Assembly: GCA_963589785.1 (NCBI GenBank)
Contig: CAVAMJ010000002.1
Location: 62,001 to 126,000 of the forward strand
Length of the DNA: 64,000 nucleotides
Direction of reading: 5' to 3'
Source: SIG603 sp963589785
Lineage (GTDB): Bacteria > Bacillota > Clostridia > Oscillospirales > Acutalibacteraceae
Shown here: positions 1 through 9,297 of the stretch, one piece after another
Numbering within the stretch: the stretch's first letter is position 1
How the letters are laid out: every line of letters starts with the position of its first letter
Notes under the pieces: generated by a model
The model's database searches: none
Told to the model about the DNA's origin: nothing
What the model saw: the letters and a program-made list of their open reading frames with translations, nothing else
Translations under genes and position numbers: made by a program

Positions 1-90
1 ATCAACCTTGCATATATCTTCATCATTGTGGCAAGCATAGCATGCATGATTGGTTCGACCAACAGCACATTCCTTTATGCTCAGTTCTAA
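1..90 (+). CDS. C-terminus of MBOAT-family membrane O-acyltransferase (partial)
   Basis: The frame is open from the first base and stops at 88-90. The 29 visible residues are hydrophobic and end in FLYAQF, which resembles the FIYFQF-type ending of AlgI/DltB-like MBOAT proteins. The next gene is a DHHW protein, the usual partner of MBOAT acyltransferases in surface-polymer O-acetylation, and begins 12 bases downstream. The assignment rests on this short tail plus context; the catalytic histidine region lies outside the window. Confidence 0.6.
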   Translation: MNLAYIFIIVASIACMIGSTNSTFLYAQF

Positions 91-102
91 GGAGGTGGTA
101 TC

Positions 103-1737
103 GTGGAAATAAACGACAGAATTAAAAACAGCTCAAGCGCAAGCTTCACTCTCGAGGTAAAAAACGGAAAAGCTGTTTCCTCCCGTCCCCGTTCGGATGT
201 TAAGAAATCAACCGTTAACGATCTCGTGGAAATGCTTAATAAGCAAGATAACGATACCGCAGAAAAGCCTAAGACGGAGCAAAGCACAGAGAAAAAGATT
301 AATAAATCTCAGGACAAAGCTTCTAAGGCTTCATCGGCTGAAAGCTATCAATTCATTGCAAACAATAACGATAAAACAGAATTTCAAAAAATGACTTCCT
401 TTGATGTCGGCAAGAGAACAAGCTCAAGTCGCCCGACTTCGGGAAGAAAAGTGATTATCGGAGAAGAAAAAGCGGCTAAGCAAGAGCCTTCAAAAAAGCC
501 GGTCTCCGAAAACTCGGGCAATCCGACAGAAGAAAAGAAAGATCCTGCACTTCTCACCCGTGAGGAGCGTGCGGCTCTAAGACGAGAGCGTGCTTTAGCC
601 AAAAACCGCAAGGTTATATACAAGAACGCAACACTTCTTTTGCTCGCTGTCATTGTCCTCGTGAATATGATTAATCTTCTCACGCCCGACAAAGACAAAT
701 CTCTGAACGAAAGCAGAGCACTTCAGGGATTCCCTACCTTTTCTGTTTCATCTTTACTTGACGGAAGCTTCGGCAGTCAGCTTGAAGACTATGTTACCGA
801 TCAGTTCTTTATGAGAGACAACTGGATCACACTCAAGCTTAACGGTGACAAGGCTCTCGGCAAAAAGGAAACAAACGGAGTTATCCTCGGCAAAGGCGGC
901 TATCTCATGGAAGATCCCGACGAGGTCGATTACACTAATGTTGATAAAAACATCGCCGCTCTTAATTCGTTTGCTCAGTCGCACACAGGTCTTAAAATTA
1001 ATATGGCTATTATTCCTAACAATGTCACCACCATGAAGGATTATTTGCCGAAAAACATCCCTGTGCGTGACCAAACTCAGGACTTGGCTTATCTGATGAA
1101 CAACCTCGATGCGGGCATTAATTTTATCGACACAACGGCAACTCTCAAGGCTCATGAGGACGATTACATCTACTATCGCACCGACCACCACTGGACAAGC
1201 CTCGGAGCTTACTACGCATTCATGGATATGGCATCAGACCTCGGTATTTCCGATCCGATAAGCTCATATAATGTCTACACCGTAACGGATTCCTTTGAGG
1301 GAACAATGTCATCAAAAAGCGGTAGCCATATCAAAAAATATCGTGACAGCATAGAAGTCTACACTCCAGCGGGAGTCGATAGCCAGTTCTATGTTCTCTA
1401 CAACGACACCTACGAAAAGAGCGCATCGCTGTATCAAAGCGACAAGCTTAACGACAAGGATAAATACACTGTATTTTTAGGTGGTAACCACCCTCAGGTC
1501 ACAATTAACACCACTGTAAATAACGGCAAGGTTCTTCTGCTCATAAAGGACTCCTATGCAAACTCCTTTGTTCAGTTCCTCACCCCCTACTACGAGGAAA
1601 TCGTAATGATTGACCCACGTTATTACTACGAGAGCGTCAGCTCGATTATCGACAGCGAATCAGTCACCGATGTGTTATTCCTTTATAACTGCAACACTTA
1701 CATGGGAGACACATCACTCGCAAACGTCCTTGGCTAA
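103..1737 (+). CDS. DHHW-family protein (AlgX/AlgJ-like SGNH hydrolase fold), membrane anchored
   Basis: GTG start with a strong AAGGAGG 7 bases upstream, overlapping the end of the preceding gene. Residues 1-172 are charged and low-complexity, probably disordered and cytoplasmic. One membrane segment lies at about 175-194. The extracytoplasmic domain starts with the family pattern NESRALQGFPTFS (202-214) and carries the diagnostic DHHW at 361-364 inside YYRTDHHWTS, with LLLIKDSYANSF near the C-terminus. DHHW/AlgJ proteins work with MBOAT acyltransferases to O-acetylate exopolysaccharides or wall polymers, which fits the upstream gene. The long N-terminal extension is unusual; a transfer role is inferred and the acceptor polymer is unknown. 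Confidence 0.85.
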   Translation: MEINDRIKNSSSASFTLEVKNGKAVSSRPRSDVKKSTVNDLVEMLNKQDNDTAEKPKTEQSTEKKINKSQDKASKASSAESYQFIANNNDKTEFQKMTSFDVGKRTSSSRPTSGRKVIIGEEKAAKQEPSKKPVSENSGNPTEEKKDPALLTREERAALRRERALAKNRKVIYKNATLLLLAVIVLVNMINLLTPDKDKSLNESRALQGFPTFSVSSLLDGSFGSQLEDYVTDQFFMRDNWITLKLNGDKALGKKETNGVILGKGGYLMEDPDEVDYTNVDKNIAALNSFAQSHTGLKINMAIIPNNVTTMKDYLPKNIPVRDQTQDLAYLMNNLDAGINFIDTTATLKAHEDDYIYYRTDHHWTSLGAYYAFMDMASDLGISDPISSYNVYTVTDSFEGTMSSKSGSHIKKYRDSIEVYTPAGVDSQFYVLYNDTYEKSASLYQSDKLNDKDKYTVFLGGNHPQVTINTTVNNGKVLLLIKDSYANSFVQFLTPYYEEIVMIDPRYYYESVSSIIDSESVTDVLFLYNCNTYMGDTSLANVLG

Positions 1738-1760
1738 GAATATGCTAAATTAACACAAAA

Positions 1761-1795
1761 TCCGTTCACTTTAGACCGTGAACGGATTTTTTATC
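1761..1795 (+). terminator. Rho-independent terminator of the MBOAT-DHHW operon
   Basis: Perfect 9-bp stem (TCCGTTCAC at 1761-1769, GTGAACGGA at 1778-1786) with an 8-base loop, followed by TTTTTTAT. Confidence 0.9.
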
Positions 1796-1800
1796 TATAT

Positions 1801-1843
1801 CAAAGAAAAACAAAACCGCTTGCCTCAAAGACAAACGGTTTTG
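1801..1843 (-). terminator. Rho-independent terminator after the GH78 gene
   Basis: On the minus strand CAAAACCGTTTG pairs with CAAGCGGTTTTG (one wobble) across a short loop, followed by a T-rich tract at 1801-1810. It lies back to back with the plus-strand terminator, insulating the convergent operons. Confidence 0.8.
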
Positions 1844-1899
1844 CTATTTGCTTAAGCGTTAACATAAGCAAATATATTAGAGTGTATTTTATGGTGTAT

Positions 1900-4692
1900 T
1901 TATGCGATAATTTCAGAAATTTCTTTGATTGCGGTTTCGAGTGCGTTCGGATCAATCGGCAAGAATCCTATATGAGAAATATCCTCGAGTGAATTTGCTC
2001 CCATTTCAGGATCACCTGATGCCGCAATTACGGCGAGCGGCGGTGTGTATTTGCCAAGAATACCCATAGCCTGTCCGTCCTTTGAAAGTCTTGCAAGGGT
2101 TGTATTTCTGCTGTAAGGTTTTCTTAAATCGGACTTTGGCTCATACTCGAAATCATAAGAGCCGCTTGCTAATGTCATCTCTTCGGTTTCATATCCCGGA
2201 AGCTTAACAAGAGCCTCGGAGTTAAACGGAATCTCAATGTGAATGCTGAATTTTCCGTCATTTTTGATTTCCCAATTGCAGACATACTTGCCGCAAGCAG
2301 AATTGTAAGAACAATTCATCTTAGGAATTCTGACATCAGGATGCGGTGCTATAACAGCCTTTTTAAATCCAGCCTCAAGCGGACGAATGCCGACAGCATA
2401 TGCATAGACAAACTCCATGACAGAGCCGTAAGCATAGTGGTTAAGGGAGTTCATTCCTGTGTCGCTTATCGTGCCGTCAGGCATAACGGAATTCCAGCGC
2501 TCCCAAATTGTAGTAGCGCCGAGATTTACGCTGTAAAGCCAGCTTGGAAAACCTTCCTTGAGCAAGAAGTCATAGGCAAGCTCATACTCACCCGCTTCAG
2601 CAAGGACGGTACAAAGAAGCGGTGCACCCGCAAATCCGCACTTAATCTGATACATATCACGCTTAAGTCTTGTCTTGAACTGCTTGACGATGCGTGCACG
2701 GTCACGGTAAACCTTGAATTTGAGTGCAATGACATAAGCCGCCTGAGTATCGATTGAAAGTCTTCCGGACGGAGTGAAGAACTCGTTTAAAACAGCTGAT
2801 TTAATCTTTTCCTCGAGGTCTCTGTAATGAACGGCATCCTCTGCTTTATTGAGTCTTTCTGCCATCTCACGCACAATCTGAGCAGATCTGTAATAATAGA
2901 CAGAAGAAATAAAGGTATCGTCAGTGCTTCCCTTAAAGCTTGTAGGTGTAGCACCGTCAAGTGCGAGCCAATCGCCGAAGGTATCCATGAAATCAAAGAG
3001 ATATGTTTTCTCGCCTCTCTCCTCGTCACCACGGTCGATAAAATCAACCCAGTCCTTCATGAGCGGATAGCAATATTCCATTTCATCGGTGCTTCCGAAG
3101 TAGGTATAAAGGGTATCGGGCAAGAATGTAGCAATGTCTCCCCAGACGCTTCCAGCCTTTTCATTGTGTCCCATATTCGGCAAGAAGTTCGGCATACCGC
3201 CGCCAAGCTTGATTTGCTCGTCACGCAAGTCCTTGATGAACTTATGGAAAAATGCTCTTGTGTCCATATGGTAGCTTGCTGTCGGCGCAAACACCTGAGC
3301 ATCACCTGTCCAGCCGAGTCTTTCACTTCTCTGCGGACAGTCGGTCGGCATATCTATGAAATTGGACTTAAGTCCCCAGACGGTATTCTGATAAAGTCTG
3401 TTGATTTTCTCGTCAGAGGTCTCGATATAACCTATTCTCTCAATATCGGAATATATAACCTTTCCGACAAAATCTTCCTTATTGAGGATGCCCTCCCAGC
3501 CTGTTACACGAACATATCTGAATCCGAAGAATGTGAAGTGCGGACGAACCGTCTCTTCTCTTCCGTCTGAGACATAGACAAACTGAGACTTTGCGTCTCG
3601 GTAGTTTTTGTTGTAGAAATTTCCGCCCTGGAGAATTTCTCCGAAGTCAAGCACAACCTTTGTACCCTTGGAGAAATTTGCCTTAAACTCGACAAAGCCG
3701 GCAAAATTCTGACCCATATCGAGGACAATTTCCTCAGCGGGTGTATAGATGATATCCTTTACAGCTATCTCTTCCTTTATGACTACAGGTAAGCTCAAGC
3801 GGTCCTGAAGCTTTTCAACTGCGAGGTTTCTTGTCTCCTCGTGCTCCTTGGGATTTTCGAGAACTTCAACAGGCTTTTTGGAGTTCTCTTTGTCTTCCCA
3901 CAAAAGACGATTCAAAATCTCACCGAAGTAGATGCCTGAATCCTCGATATCGGAAGCGAAATACTGCCAGCTGTCATCTGTTGCGACAACTTCATTTGAG
4001 CCGTCGGCATACTCAAGGTGAAGCTCACCGATTACCGCCATACGACTTCCGTAGTTATTTGAAGTAAGTCCTAAGCCGAACTCACCCATATACCAGCCCT
4101 TGCCCAAAAGCACGGAGAGAGTATATGTTTTTTCTTCTTTCAAAGACTCATCAAGCGGGAATGTGAGCACCTGGATTCCTGACTCATAATCATTAATATA
4201 CGGAGCAAGAAATTCGTTTCCGATTTTCTTTCCGTCAAGATATGCTTCAAACATACCGACACCGCTGATATAAAGTCTTGCTCTCTTGATTTCCTTAGAA
4301 ACAGTAAATTCCTTTTCGAGCACGGGGTGGAATGTGTCCTCTGCTTTTGGAGAAATCCAATTTCCTACCCACGGCTCGTTCATCTTTCCTGTCTCAAAGC
4401 TTGCGGCATCGCTTGTCGCACATTCACCGACTTCAGAAGTGACCGTAACACGGCAGTAGTAAGTCGTGCGAGGTGCAAGCTCAAGCTCTATCTTCTCGCC
4501 GTTCTGGCTTAGGCTTTCGCCCTCTTTTTTGCAGACAATATCGGTGAAATCAGCTGTTGTGCTGACTTCAATCACCGCATTTGTCTGCTTCTTGCCCTTT
4601 GCCTCTTCTACATTCCAAGAGCACAAAAGGTAATCATATTTAAAGCCAATCGGATTTTTAATTCCGTTTATTTTAACATTAGTAATTTTCAT
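1900..4692 (-). CDS. Alpha-L-rhamnosidase, GH78 (first copy)
   Basis: 930 aa without a signal peptide, so probably cytoplasmic, removing terminal alpha-L-rhamnose from imported oligosaccharides. The order matches GH78: N-terminal beta domain, concanavalin-like middle domain with FFGFRYVRVTGWE near 388-400, (alpha/alpha)6 barrel, C-terminal beta domain. The acidic catalytic segment DCPQRSERLGWTGD is at 451-464 (E457 likely general acid) and the base Glu is E731 in TTIWERW. It lies 39 bases after the GH3 gene on the same strand, so the two are probably one transcript. A C-terminal tail of about 80 residues beyond the usual domain has no recognised function. The start has only a weak Shine-Dalgarno, consistent with a downstream operon position. 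Confidence 0.93.
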   Translation of the reverse strand: MKITNVKINGIKNPIGFKYDYLLCSWNVEEAKGKKQTNAVIEVSTTADFTDIVCKKEGESLSQNGEKIELELAPRTTYYCRVTVTSEVGECATSDAASFETGKMNEPWVGNWISPKAEDTFHPVLEKEFTVSKEIKRARLYISGVGMFEAYLDGKKIGNEFLAPYINDYESGIQVLTFPLDESLKEEKTYTLSVLLGKGWYMGEFGLGLTSNNYGSRMAVIGELHLEYADGSNEVVATDDSWQYFASDIEDSGIYFGEILNRLLWEDKENSKKPVEVLENPKEHEETRNLAVEKLQDRLSLPVVIKEEIAVKDIIYTPAEEIVLDMGQNFAGFVEFKANFSKGTKVVLDFGEILQGGNFYNKNYRDAKSQFVYVSDGREETVRPHFTFFGFRYVRVTGWEGILNKEDFVGKVIYSDIERIGYIETSDEKINRLYQNTVWGLKSNFIDMPTDCPQRSERLGWTGDAQVFAPTASYHMDTRAFFHKFIKDLRDEQIKLGGGMPNFLPNMGHNEKAGSVWGDIATFLPDTLYTYFGSTDEMEYCYPLMKDWVDFIDRGDEERGEKTYLFDFMDTFGDWLALDGATPTSFKGSTDDTFISSVYYYRSAQIVREMAERLNKAEDAVHYRDLEEKIKSAVLNEFFTPSGRLSIDTQAAYVIALKFKVYRDRARIVKQFKTRLKRDMYQIKCGFAGAPLLCTVLAEAGEYELAYDFLLKEGFPSWLYSVNLGATTIWERWNSVMPDGTISDTGMNSLNHYAYGSVMEFVYAYAVGIRPLEAGFKKAVIAPHPDVRIPKMNCSYNSACGKYVCNWEIKNDGKFSIHIEIPFNSEALVKLPGYETEEMTLASGSYDFEYEPKSDLRKPYSRNTTLARLSKDGQAMGILGKYTPPLAVIAASGDPEMGANSLEDISHIGFLPIDPNALETAIKEISEIIA

Positions 4693-4731
4693 ATTTACAC
4701 ACTCATATATTAATGAAATTATTAGTATATT

Positions 4732-6420
4732 TTAGAACTTCAAGTCCAGCTTTCCGCAGAACGGATCAATCGGGCTTGTTCCCTTGAACTCACTGCGACC
4801 CATCATCTTGTCGATCACTGCATCCATGACATATTCGGAATTGCAATAGCAGTTGACATAGGTTTTTACCATAGGTGCATCAAGCAAGTGATAAGGATTT
4901 CCAAGGCTGACAAATGCAACAGGAAGTTCGTTTACCATCCACGGCATATTGTTTCCGAGACCGAACATTGTGTGCCAGTTAAGACGGGAAACTGTCTTGT
5001 TCGAGGCTGTCTCGATGTTAGCGAGATAAAGAACAAGGTCATAGCGGCTCTTGAATCCCTCAACGGTATCCATCATAACCTCAAAGCCCTCTTTTTCATA
5101 GACTGTAACCTCAAAGCCCTCTGCCTCAAGCTTTTGCTTGAAGTAAGGTGTGACACGCTCATTTGACGGGAAGTCTCCCATAACCTCGAGCAATACTCTC
5201 TTGTGCTTCTGGGGATTTAGTGGAAAAAGATTCTGAGTGTCTTTTACAAGTGTAACGCCCTCATCTGCACATTCCTTTGCCCATGTGTCGTGCTTCTCAC
5301 ACTTGAGAATATCGAGTGCATCTGCGTTAGGAACCAAAGTGCCCTCTGCCTTTTTCTCGTGAAGCTTCAAAGCCGCCTTTGTGGCAAGAATACGCTTGAC
5401 AGCCTCCTCGAGTCTTTCATCTGAAAGAATTCCGTTCTTATAGCCGTCAAACATATACTGCATATCCTCTTCCATGTTTCTGTTGAAAAGGATTACATCG
5501 CAGCCGTTCTCTATGCAAAGCGGAACTGCCTTTGAACGCTCCTCGGCGCTGCAGAAACCTACCATAGGAGTTGCATCAGTTGTGATAAGACCGTTGAAAG
5601 CTAACTTCTCACGAAGAAGACGCTTCATAAGATTCTCAGAAAGTGTAGCCGGGATGATTTTCTCGCAAGGCTTTTTGTCGAAATACTCCTCATATGCAGG
5701 CATTGCAATATGTGCCGCCATAACTGTAAGAGTACCTGCCTCGATCATTTCCTCATAAATCTTGCCGTAGCTCTTGTCCCATTCCTCACAGCTTAAATAG
5801 TTTACGCTTGTGAGAAGATGCTGGTCTCTCTCGTCCACTCCGTCGCCGGGGAAATGCTTGACAGATGTTGCGACGCCTTCCTCGTGAGCCGCTTTGATAT
5901 AAGCCTTGCCCATGTCGATTACTGTCTGAAGCTTGTCGCCAAAGGTACGGACATTTGTAATCGGATTGTGATAGTTCTGATCGAGATCAACAACTGGAGC
6001 AAATGACCAGTTAACACCGACAGCCGCACCCTCGGAACAGCTTACTTTACCAAGCTGATATGCGCGCTCAGTGTTTCCTGTTGCGGCAACGAGCATTTCT
6101 CTGCCGTAATATGTGCCCTCGACCGCAGAACCGTTTCCGCCGTACTCGAGGTTAGATGCTGTGAGAAGCGGAATTTTAGCGGCATCCTGAAGAACCTTGT
6201 GAGCCTGTCTTAACTCCTCGCCCGGACCCTCTCTGTAGAGCATTCCGCCGATGTGCTTTGTTCTAACAAGCTCCTGCAATTCCTTCTCGTCCTTAGTGAA
6301 AACAATCGGGCAGAAAAGCTGACCGATTTTCTCCTCAAGGCTCATACTGCTGTAAGTATCCTCAACCCACTTAACATCCTTGTCCGTTAAATTAAACGGT
6401 TTTGATTTGTAATCAAACAT
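4732..6420 (-). CDS. Glycoside hydrolase family 3 (beta-glucosidase / beta-N-acetylhexosaminidase type)
   Basis: 562 aa from the ATG at 6420, which has GGAGG 6 bases upstream. The frame extends to a GTG at 6450, but that would translate through this ribosome site. GH3 marks: NPITNVRTFGD (152-162), KHFPGDG (188-194) followed by D-Q-H at 199-201, and the likely nucleophile D282 in LITTDAT. The KHFPGxG loop is NagZ-like, but the canonical His immediately after the glycine is Asp here, so the sugar specificity is uncertain. No signal peptide, so it should act on imported oligosaccharides. It is the first gene of the GH3-GH78 unit, divergent from the AraC regulator. Confidence 0.88.
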   Translation of the reverse strand: MFDYKSKPFNLTDKDVKWVEDTYSSMSLEEKIGQLFCPIVFTKDEKELQELVRTKHIGGMLYREGPGEELRQAHKVLQDAAKIPLLTASNLEYGGNGSAVEGTYYGREMLVAATGNTERAYQLGKVSCSEGAAVGVNWSFAPVVDLDQNYHNPITNVRTFGDKLQTVIDMGKAYIKAAHEEGVATSVKHFPGDGVDERDQHLLTSVNYLSCEEWDKSYGKIYEEMIEAGTLTVMAAHIAMPAYEEYFDKKPCEKIIPATLSENLMKRLLREKLAFNGLITTDATPMVGFCSAEERSKAVPLCIENGCDVILFNRNMEEDMQYMFDGYKNGILSDERLEEAVKRILATKAALKLHEKKAEGTLVPNADALDILKCEKHDTWAKECADEGVTLVKDTQNLFPLNPQKHKRVLLEVMGDFPSNERVTPYFKQKLEAEGFEVTVYEKEGFEVMMDTVEGFKSRYDLVLYLANIETASNKTVSRLNWHTMFGLGNNMPWMVNELPVAFVSLGNPYHLLDAPMVKTYVNCYCNSEYVMDAVIDKMMGRSEFKGTSPIDPFCGKLDLKF

Positions 6421-6463
6421 TTTTAACCTCCGAATTTTTTGTTCGCACACATATTTAATATTC

Positions 6464-6476
6464 GCACCGACATATC
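6464..6476 (+). promoter_or_regulatory. Candidate operator, ACCGACATAT variant
   Basis: ACCGACATAT at 6466-6475 resembles the core AATCCGACAT seen in other upstream regions of the glycan locus. It lies between the GH3 promoter and its start codon. A second, weaker relative, ACACGACATTTTT, is at 6551-6563. Confidence 0.35.
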
Positions 6477-6503
6477 CACAAACGGCGCTTTTTCTTTAAT
6501 ACA

Positions 6504-6532
6504 ATTCTATATAATAAACGAGTGTTTCTCAA
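6504..6532 (-). promoter_or_regulatory. Promoter for GH3-GH78
   Basis: Minus-strand TTGAGA (-35, 6527-6532), 17-base spacer, TAGAAT (-10, 6504-6509). It leaves about 80 bases of leader to the GH3 ATG at 6420. Confidence 0.65.
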
Positions 6533-6577
6533 TGTTTTATTTTATCATCAACACGACATTTTTTTAGATTATAACTA

Positions 6578-6606
6578 TTGTAAAACTCACTATATTTTGA
6601 TATAAT
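6578..6606 (+). promoter_or_regulatory. Promoter for the AraC-family regulator
   Basis: TTGTAA (6578-6583), 17-base spacer, TATAAT (6601-6606), about 50 bases before the ATG at 6656. Divergent from the GH3 promoter, so the 235-base intergenic region is a natural autoregulation and operator region. Confidence 0.75.
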
Positions 6607-6655
6607 CATATCAAAACTTTATTGCATTATTTACTAAGTATTCTGAGGTGTTTTT

Positions 6656-7792
6656 ATGGCTTATTATATGACTTACGGTGAATTTCAAGCGCACATGAAA
6701 GCTTACTATTACCGTACGGGAAAACGTCTGCAATTTCCGGAGATGGGAAAATATCTGTACACCCAGGGTATGGCACAGGAATCCGTGGGAACTTTTGAAA
6801 GAAACGAAGCTTATACCGATTATACCGCAATGACTGATGCCGAGTTTGACAAAGTTGTAGACTCACTTCCCTTAATTCTCTCAATGGACAACACATTTAG
6901 CGTCGCTCCGATAGTTCAGGAGGAGGATTTAATACCAAACACCAGAGATGTTTTTGTCATTCGTCACCCACGCTACACAAGACCCAGCATGCACAAGCAC
7001 AACTATTTTGAGATAGATTTTGTCGTAAGCGGTCAAGGAAAATTTTTATTCGAAAATGACGTACACATTATGAAAGAAGGCGAAATATGCATTATTGCGC
7101 CCAATTCAAATCACGATTTTCTCATCGAAGACGACTCCACCGTTTTCACGATATGCATCAGAAAGAGTACATTCGATACGACATTTTTTTCGCTGATGAC
7201 AAGAAAAGATATTCTCTCCTATTTCTTCCAGAATATCTTGAGGGGAGACGATCAGTCAAACTATCTGTTGTTCTACACGGATAACAATCAATTGCTTAAA
7301 GGCTATGTGAGAACCTTGATGATTGAAAGCGGAAGAAAAGATATTTACAGCAACGCTTGCAGTATAAGCCTTGTGAACTTACTTTTTGCCGTTTTACTTA
7401 GAACAGCGAGCCAAACGCTCCAGTTCAGAAACTGCGAAAAGTGGTCGGATGTTACTTCTGTTCTGCAGTACATTCAGCACAACTACCAGACCCTCACCCT
7501 ATCGGGACTTGCCGATATGTTCCATTACAGCGAGCCTCATCTTTGCACACTTATAAAGCAGAACACGGGACTCACATTCACACAGCTGATTAAAAAGCTG
7601 AGACTTTCCGAAGCAGTCGATTTGCTTTTGAACACGTCCATGAAGGTCGGTGAGATTGCCGACAGAGTGGGATATAACTCGGCAGATCACTTCTCGAGAG
7701 TTTTCAGATCGACCTACGAGATGTCCCCTCAGGAATATCGAAAAATACACAAAAGTGATGATTCACCGTTCATACCGCTTGCAACAAACTGA
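6656..7792 (+). CDS. AraC-family transcriptional regulator with cupin sensor domain
   Basis: 378 aa with GAGG 7 bases before the ATG. An N-terminal region of about 95 residues is unassigned. A cupin/AraC-binding domain follows at about 98-180 (HKHNYFEIDFVVSGQG, IIAPNSNHDF), and a double helix-turn-helix at about 268-365 ends in the classical VGYNSADHFSRVFR and MSPQEYRK motifs. Such proteins usually bind a sugar in the cupin and activate catabolic genes. Its divergent placement beside GH3-GH78 and in front of the symporter and GH2/GH43 genes makes it the likely regulator of this locus. The inducing sugar, perhaps rhamnose, is inferred only from the neighbours. Confidence 0.92.
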   Translation: MAYYMTYGEFQAHMKAYYYRTGKRLQFPEMGKYLYTQGMAQESVGTFERNEAYTDYTAMTDAEFDKVVDSLPLILSMDNTFSVAPIVQEEDLIPNTRDVFVIRHPRYTRPSMHKHNYFEIDFVVSGQGKFLFENDVHIMKEGEICIIAPNSNHDFLIEDDSTVFTICIRKSTFDTTFFSLMTRKDILSYFFQNILRGDDQSNYLLFYTDNNQLLKGYVRTLMIESGRKDIYSNACSISLVNLLFAVLLRTASQTLQFRNCEKWSDVTSVLQYIQHNYQTLTLSGLADMFHYSEPHLCTLIKQNTGLTFTQLIKKLRLSEAVDLLLNTSMKVGEIADRVGYNSADHFSRVFRSTYEMSPQEYRKIHKSDDSPFIPLATN

Positions 7793-7796
7793 TTTT

Positions 7797-7826
7797 ACCG
7801 CAGCCAAACGCTGCGGTTTTCTTTTT
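7797..7826 (+). terminator. Rho-independent terminator of the AraC gene
   Basis: ACCGCAGC (7797-7804), loop CAAAC, GCTGCGGT (7810-7817), then TTTCTTTTT. Confidence 0.9.
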
Positions 7827-7837
7827 GCTTTTTGAAG

Positions 7838-7877
7838 ATAAAAAATACCGTGCAGAGTGTTAATCCACACGGTATTT
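7838..7877 (-). terminator. Rho-independent terminator of the GPH symporter gene
   Basis: AAATACCGTG (7843-7852) pairs with CACGGTATTT (7868-7877); read on the minus strand the stem is followed by a run of T. Confidence 0.85.
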
Positions 7878-7902
7878 AAACCAATCACATTTTAATTTTA
7901 AA

Positions 7903-9297
7903 TTACTTATCTTCGCCCATAGCAGCCTTCATAGCCTTGATGTCGTCAGCATACTTATTCATCGGGTTGAGCATAACGCAGATGATTAAGATGATACCTG
8001 TGATTGACGGAGCACCGAACTTCAAGAAGTTGAGAGCGAACATTGTTGACTCAGGCTGCTGTCCGACAGCACCTGCGACATAACCTGAAGCTGAGAGAAC
8101 AGCGAGGATACCGGAAGAAACAACTGTGTTACCGCACTTCTGAGCAAAGCCCTTGATGGAAGAGATAACGCCGTTGGAGGACTTGCCTTCCTTGAGCATG
8201 ATGAAGTCGATTGTGTCGTTAACGAGAACGTTAACAAGAGCGTTCTGCATAGAAGCTGTGCAGCAAGAGATGAATGTGAGAACGCAAAGTAATACGAAGT
8301 TTGTCTTTCCGAAGAAGAAGAGGAATACGTAAAGGACAATTGTGAGTAACTGTGATACGAGAATTGCCTTTTGACCTGTCTTGAATATCTTGAGGAAGAT
8401 AGGCATAAGAACGACCATTGAAACAAGAGCACCGATTGAGATGACGCCCATGAATACTGAGATGAGGTCAGGTCTTGACCAGTAGTACATCATGTAGTAA
8501 ACAGATGTTGAGAACATCATGCCGTAACCCATGGAAGCCATGACCCATGCAACGATATTCGGCCAAACTTCTTTATACTTAAGAACTCTTGCGATTTCCT
8601 TGAGCGGATTGCCTTTCTCTGGCTCAACAAGATACTTCTCTTTTCCCTTTGAAGAAGCGAACAAGCCCCAGAAAGAGATGAAAGCGAGAACACCGCAGAT
8701 GAGCATGTAAGGAACATAGCCATTGCTGAAGCCGAGCTTGTTGAAGAATGCTGTGATATTGGTTGTAAATGTGTTACCGATTGTGAATGCTGCTGCGCAA
8801 ACACCGGCACCGAGAGAAATAATCATATTTCTCTGCTCGTTATCACGAACTGCTGCTGGAAGAATAGCCATCTGTGGCATTGTGTACATTGTAACTGTCA
8901 TGCCGTAGCCGATGTACATGCAAAGAACATAGATTGTCTTAGCCATTGTTGACTCAAAGCCCCAGTCAACCCAAATCATAACTGAGAAGAAAGTAAGGAG
9001 AACAGGAGCAAAGAGGAAGTAAGGACGATAGCGGCCCCATCTTGTCTTTGTTCTGTCGGCAATAACACCCATCATCGGGTCATTGATTGCGTCCCAAAGA
9101 GTTGCGATAAACATGATTACGGAAGCTGATGCTGCCGGAATCTTCAAGGTATCGGTCATATAAACCGACAAGAAGCTTGCCAAAACAGCCGCAATCATCA
9201 TTGCACCGCCGTTAACGGATGTAGCGTGGCAAATTTTGAATGCCAAGCTGACTTCGTCTTTTACGACTGCATTTGAGGTAGTCTTTTCTTTAGACAT
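7903..9297 (-). CDS. GPH-family (MelB-like) glycoside:cation symporter
   Basis: 464 aa polytopic membrane protein with about 12 hydrophobic segments. The signature DAINDPMMGVIADRTKTRWG followed by RPY near residues 68-92 is that of the glycoside-pentoside-hexuronide:cation symporters, which import oligosaccharides or glycosides with Na+ or H+. I chose the ATG at 9297 (MSKEKT), which has AAGGTG about 9 bases upstream, over the GTG at 9315. Its position between the regulator and GH2/GH43 makes it the likely importer for the rhamnosidase substrates. The transported sugar cannot be read from the sequence. Confidence 0.9.
   Translation of the reverse strand: MSKEKTTSNAVVKDEVSLAFKICHATSVNGGAMMIAAVLASFLSVYMTDTLKIPAASASVIMFIATLWDAINDPMMGVIADRTKTRWGRYRPYFLFAPVLLTFFSVMIWVDWGFESTMAKTIYVLCMYIGYGMTVTMYTMPQMAILPAAVRDNEQRNMIISLGAGVCAAAFTIGNTFTTNITAFFNKLGFSNGYVPYMLICGVLAFISFWGLFASSKGKEKYLVEPEKGNPLKEIARVLKYKEVWPNIVAWVMASMGYGMMFSTSVYYMMYYWSRPDLISVFMGVISIGALVSMVVLMPIFLKIFKTGQKAILVSQLLTIVLYVFLFFFGKTNFVLLCVLTFISCCTASMQNALVNVLVNDTIDFIMLKEGKSSNGVISSIKGFAQKCGNTVVSSGILAVLSASGYVAGAVGQQPESTMFALNFLKFGAPSITGIILIICVMLNPMNKYADDIKAMKAAMGEDK

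Noticed and set aside
2827..3570. Long plus-strand open frame opposite the first GH78 gene
   Set aside because: It lies wholly inside the conserved catalytic region of GH78 on the other strand, has no ribosome site and no recognisable protein features. The similar frames opposite leuS, smc and PFOR were dropped for the same reason.
6421..6450. Upstream GTG start for the GH3 gene
   Set aside because: Translation from it would run through the GGAGG site that clearly serves the ATG at 6420.
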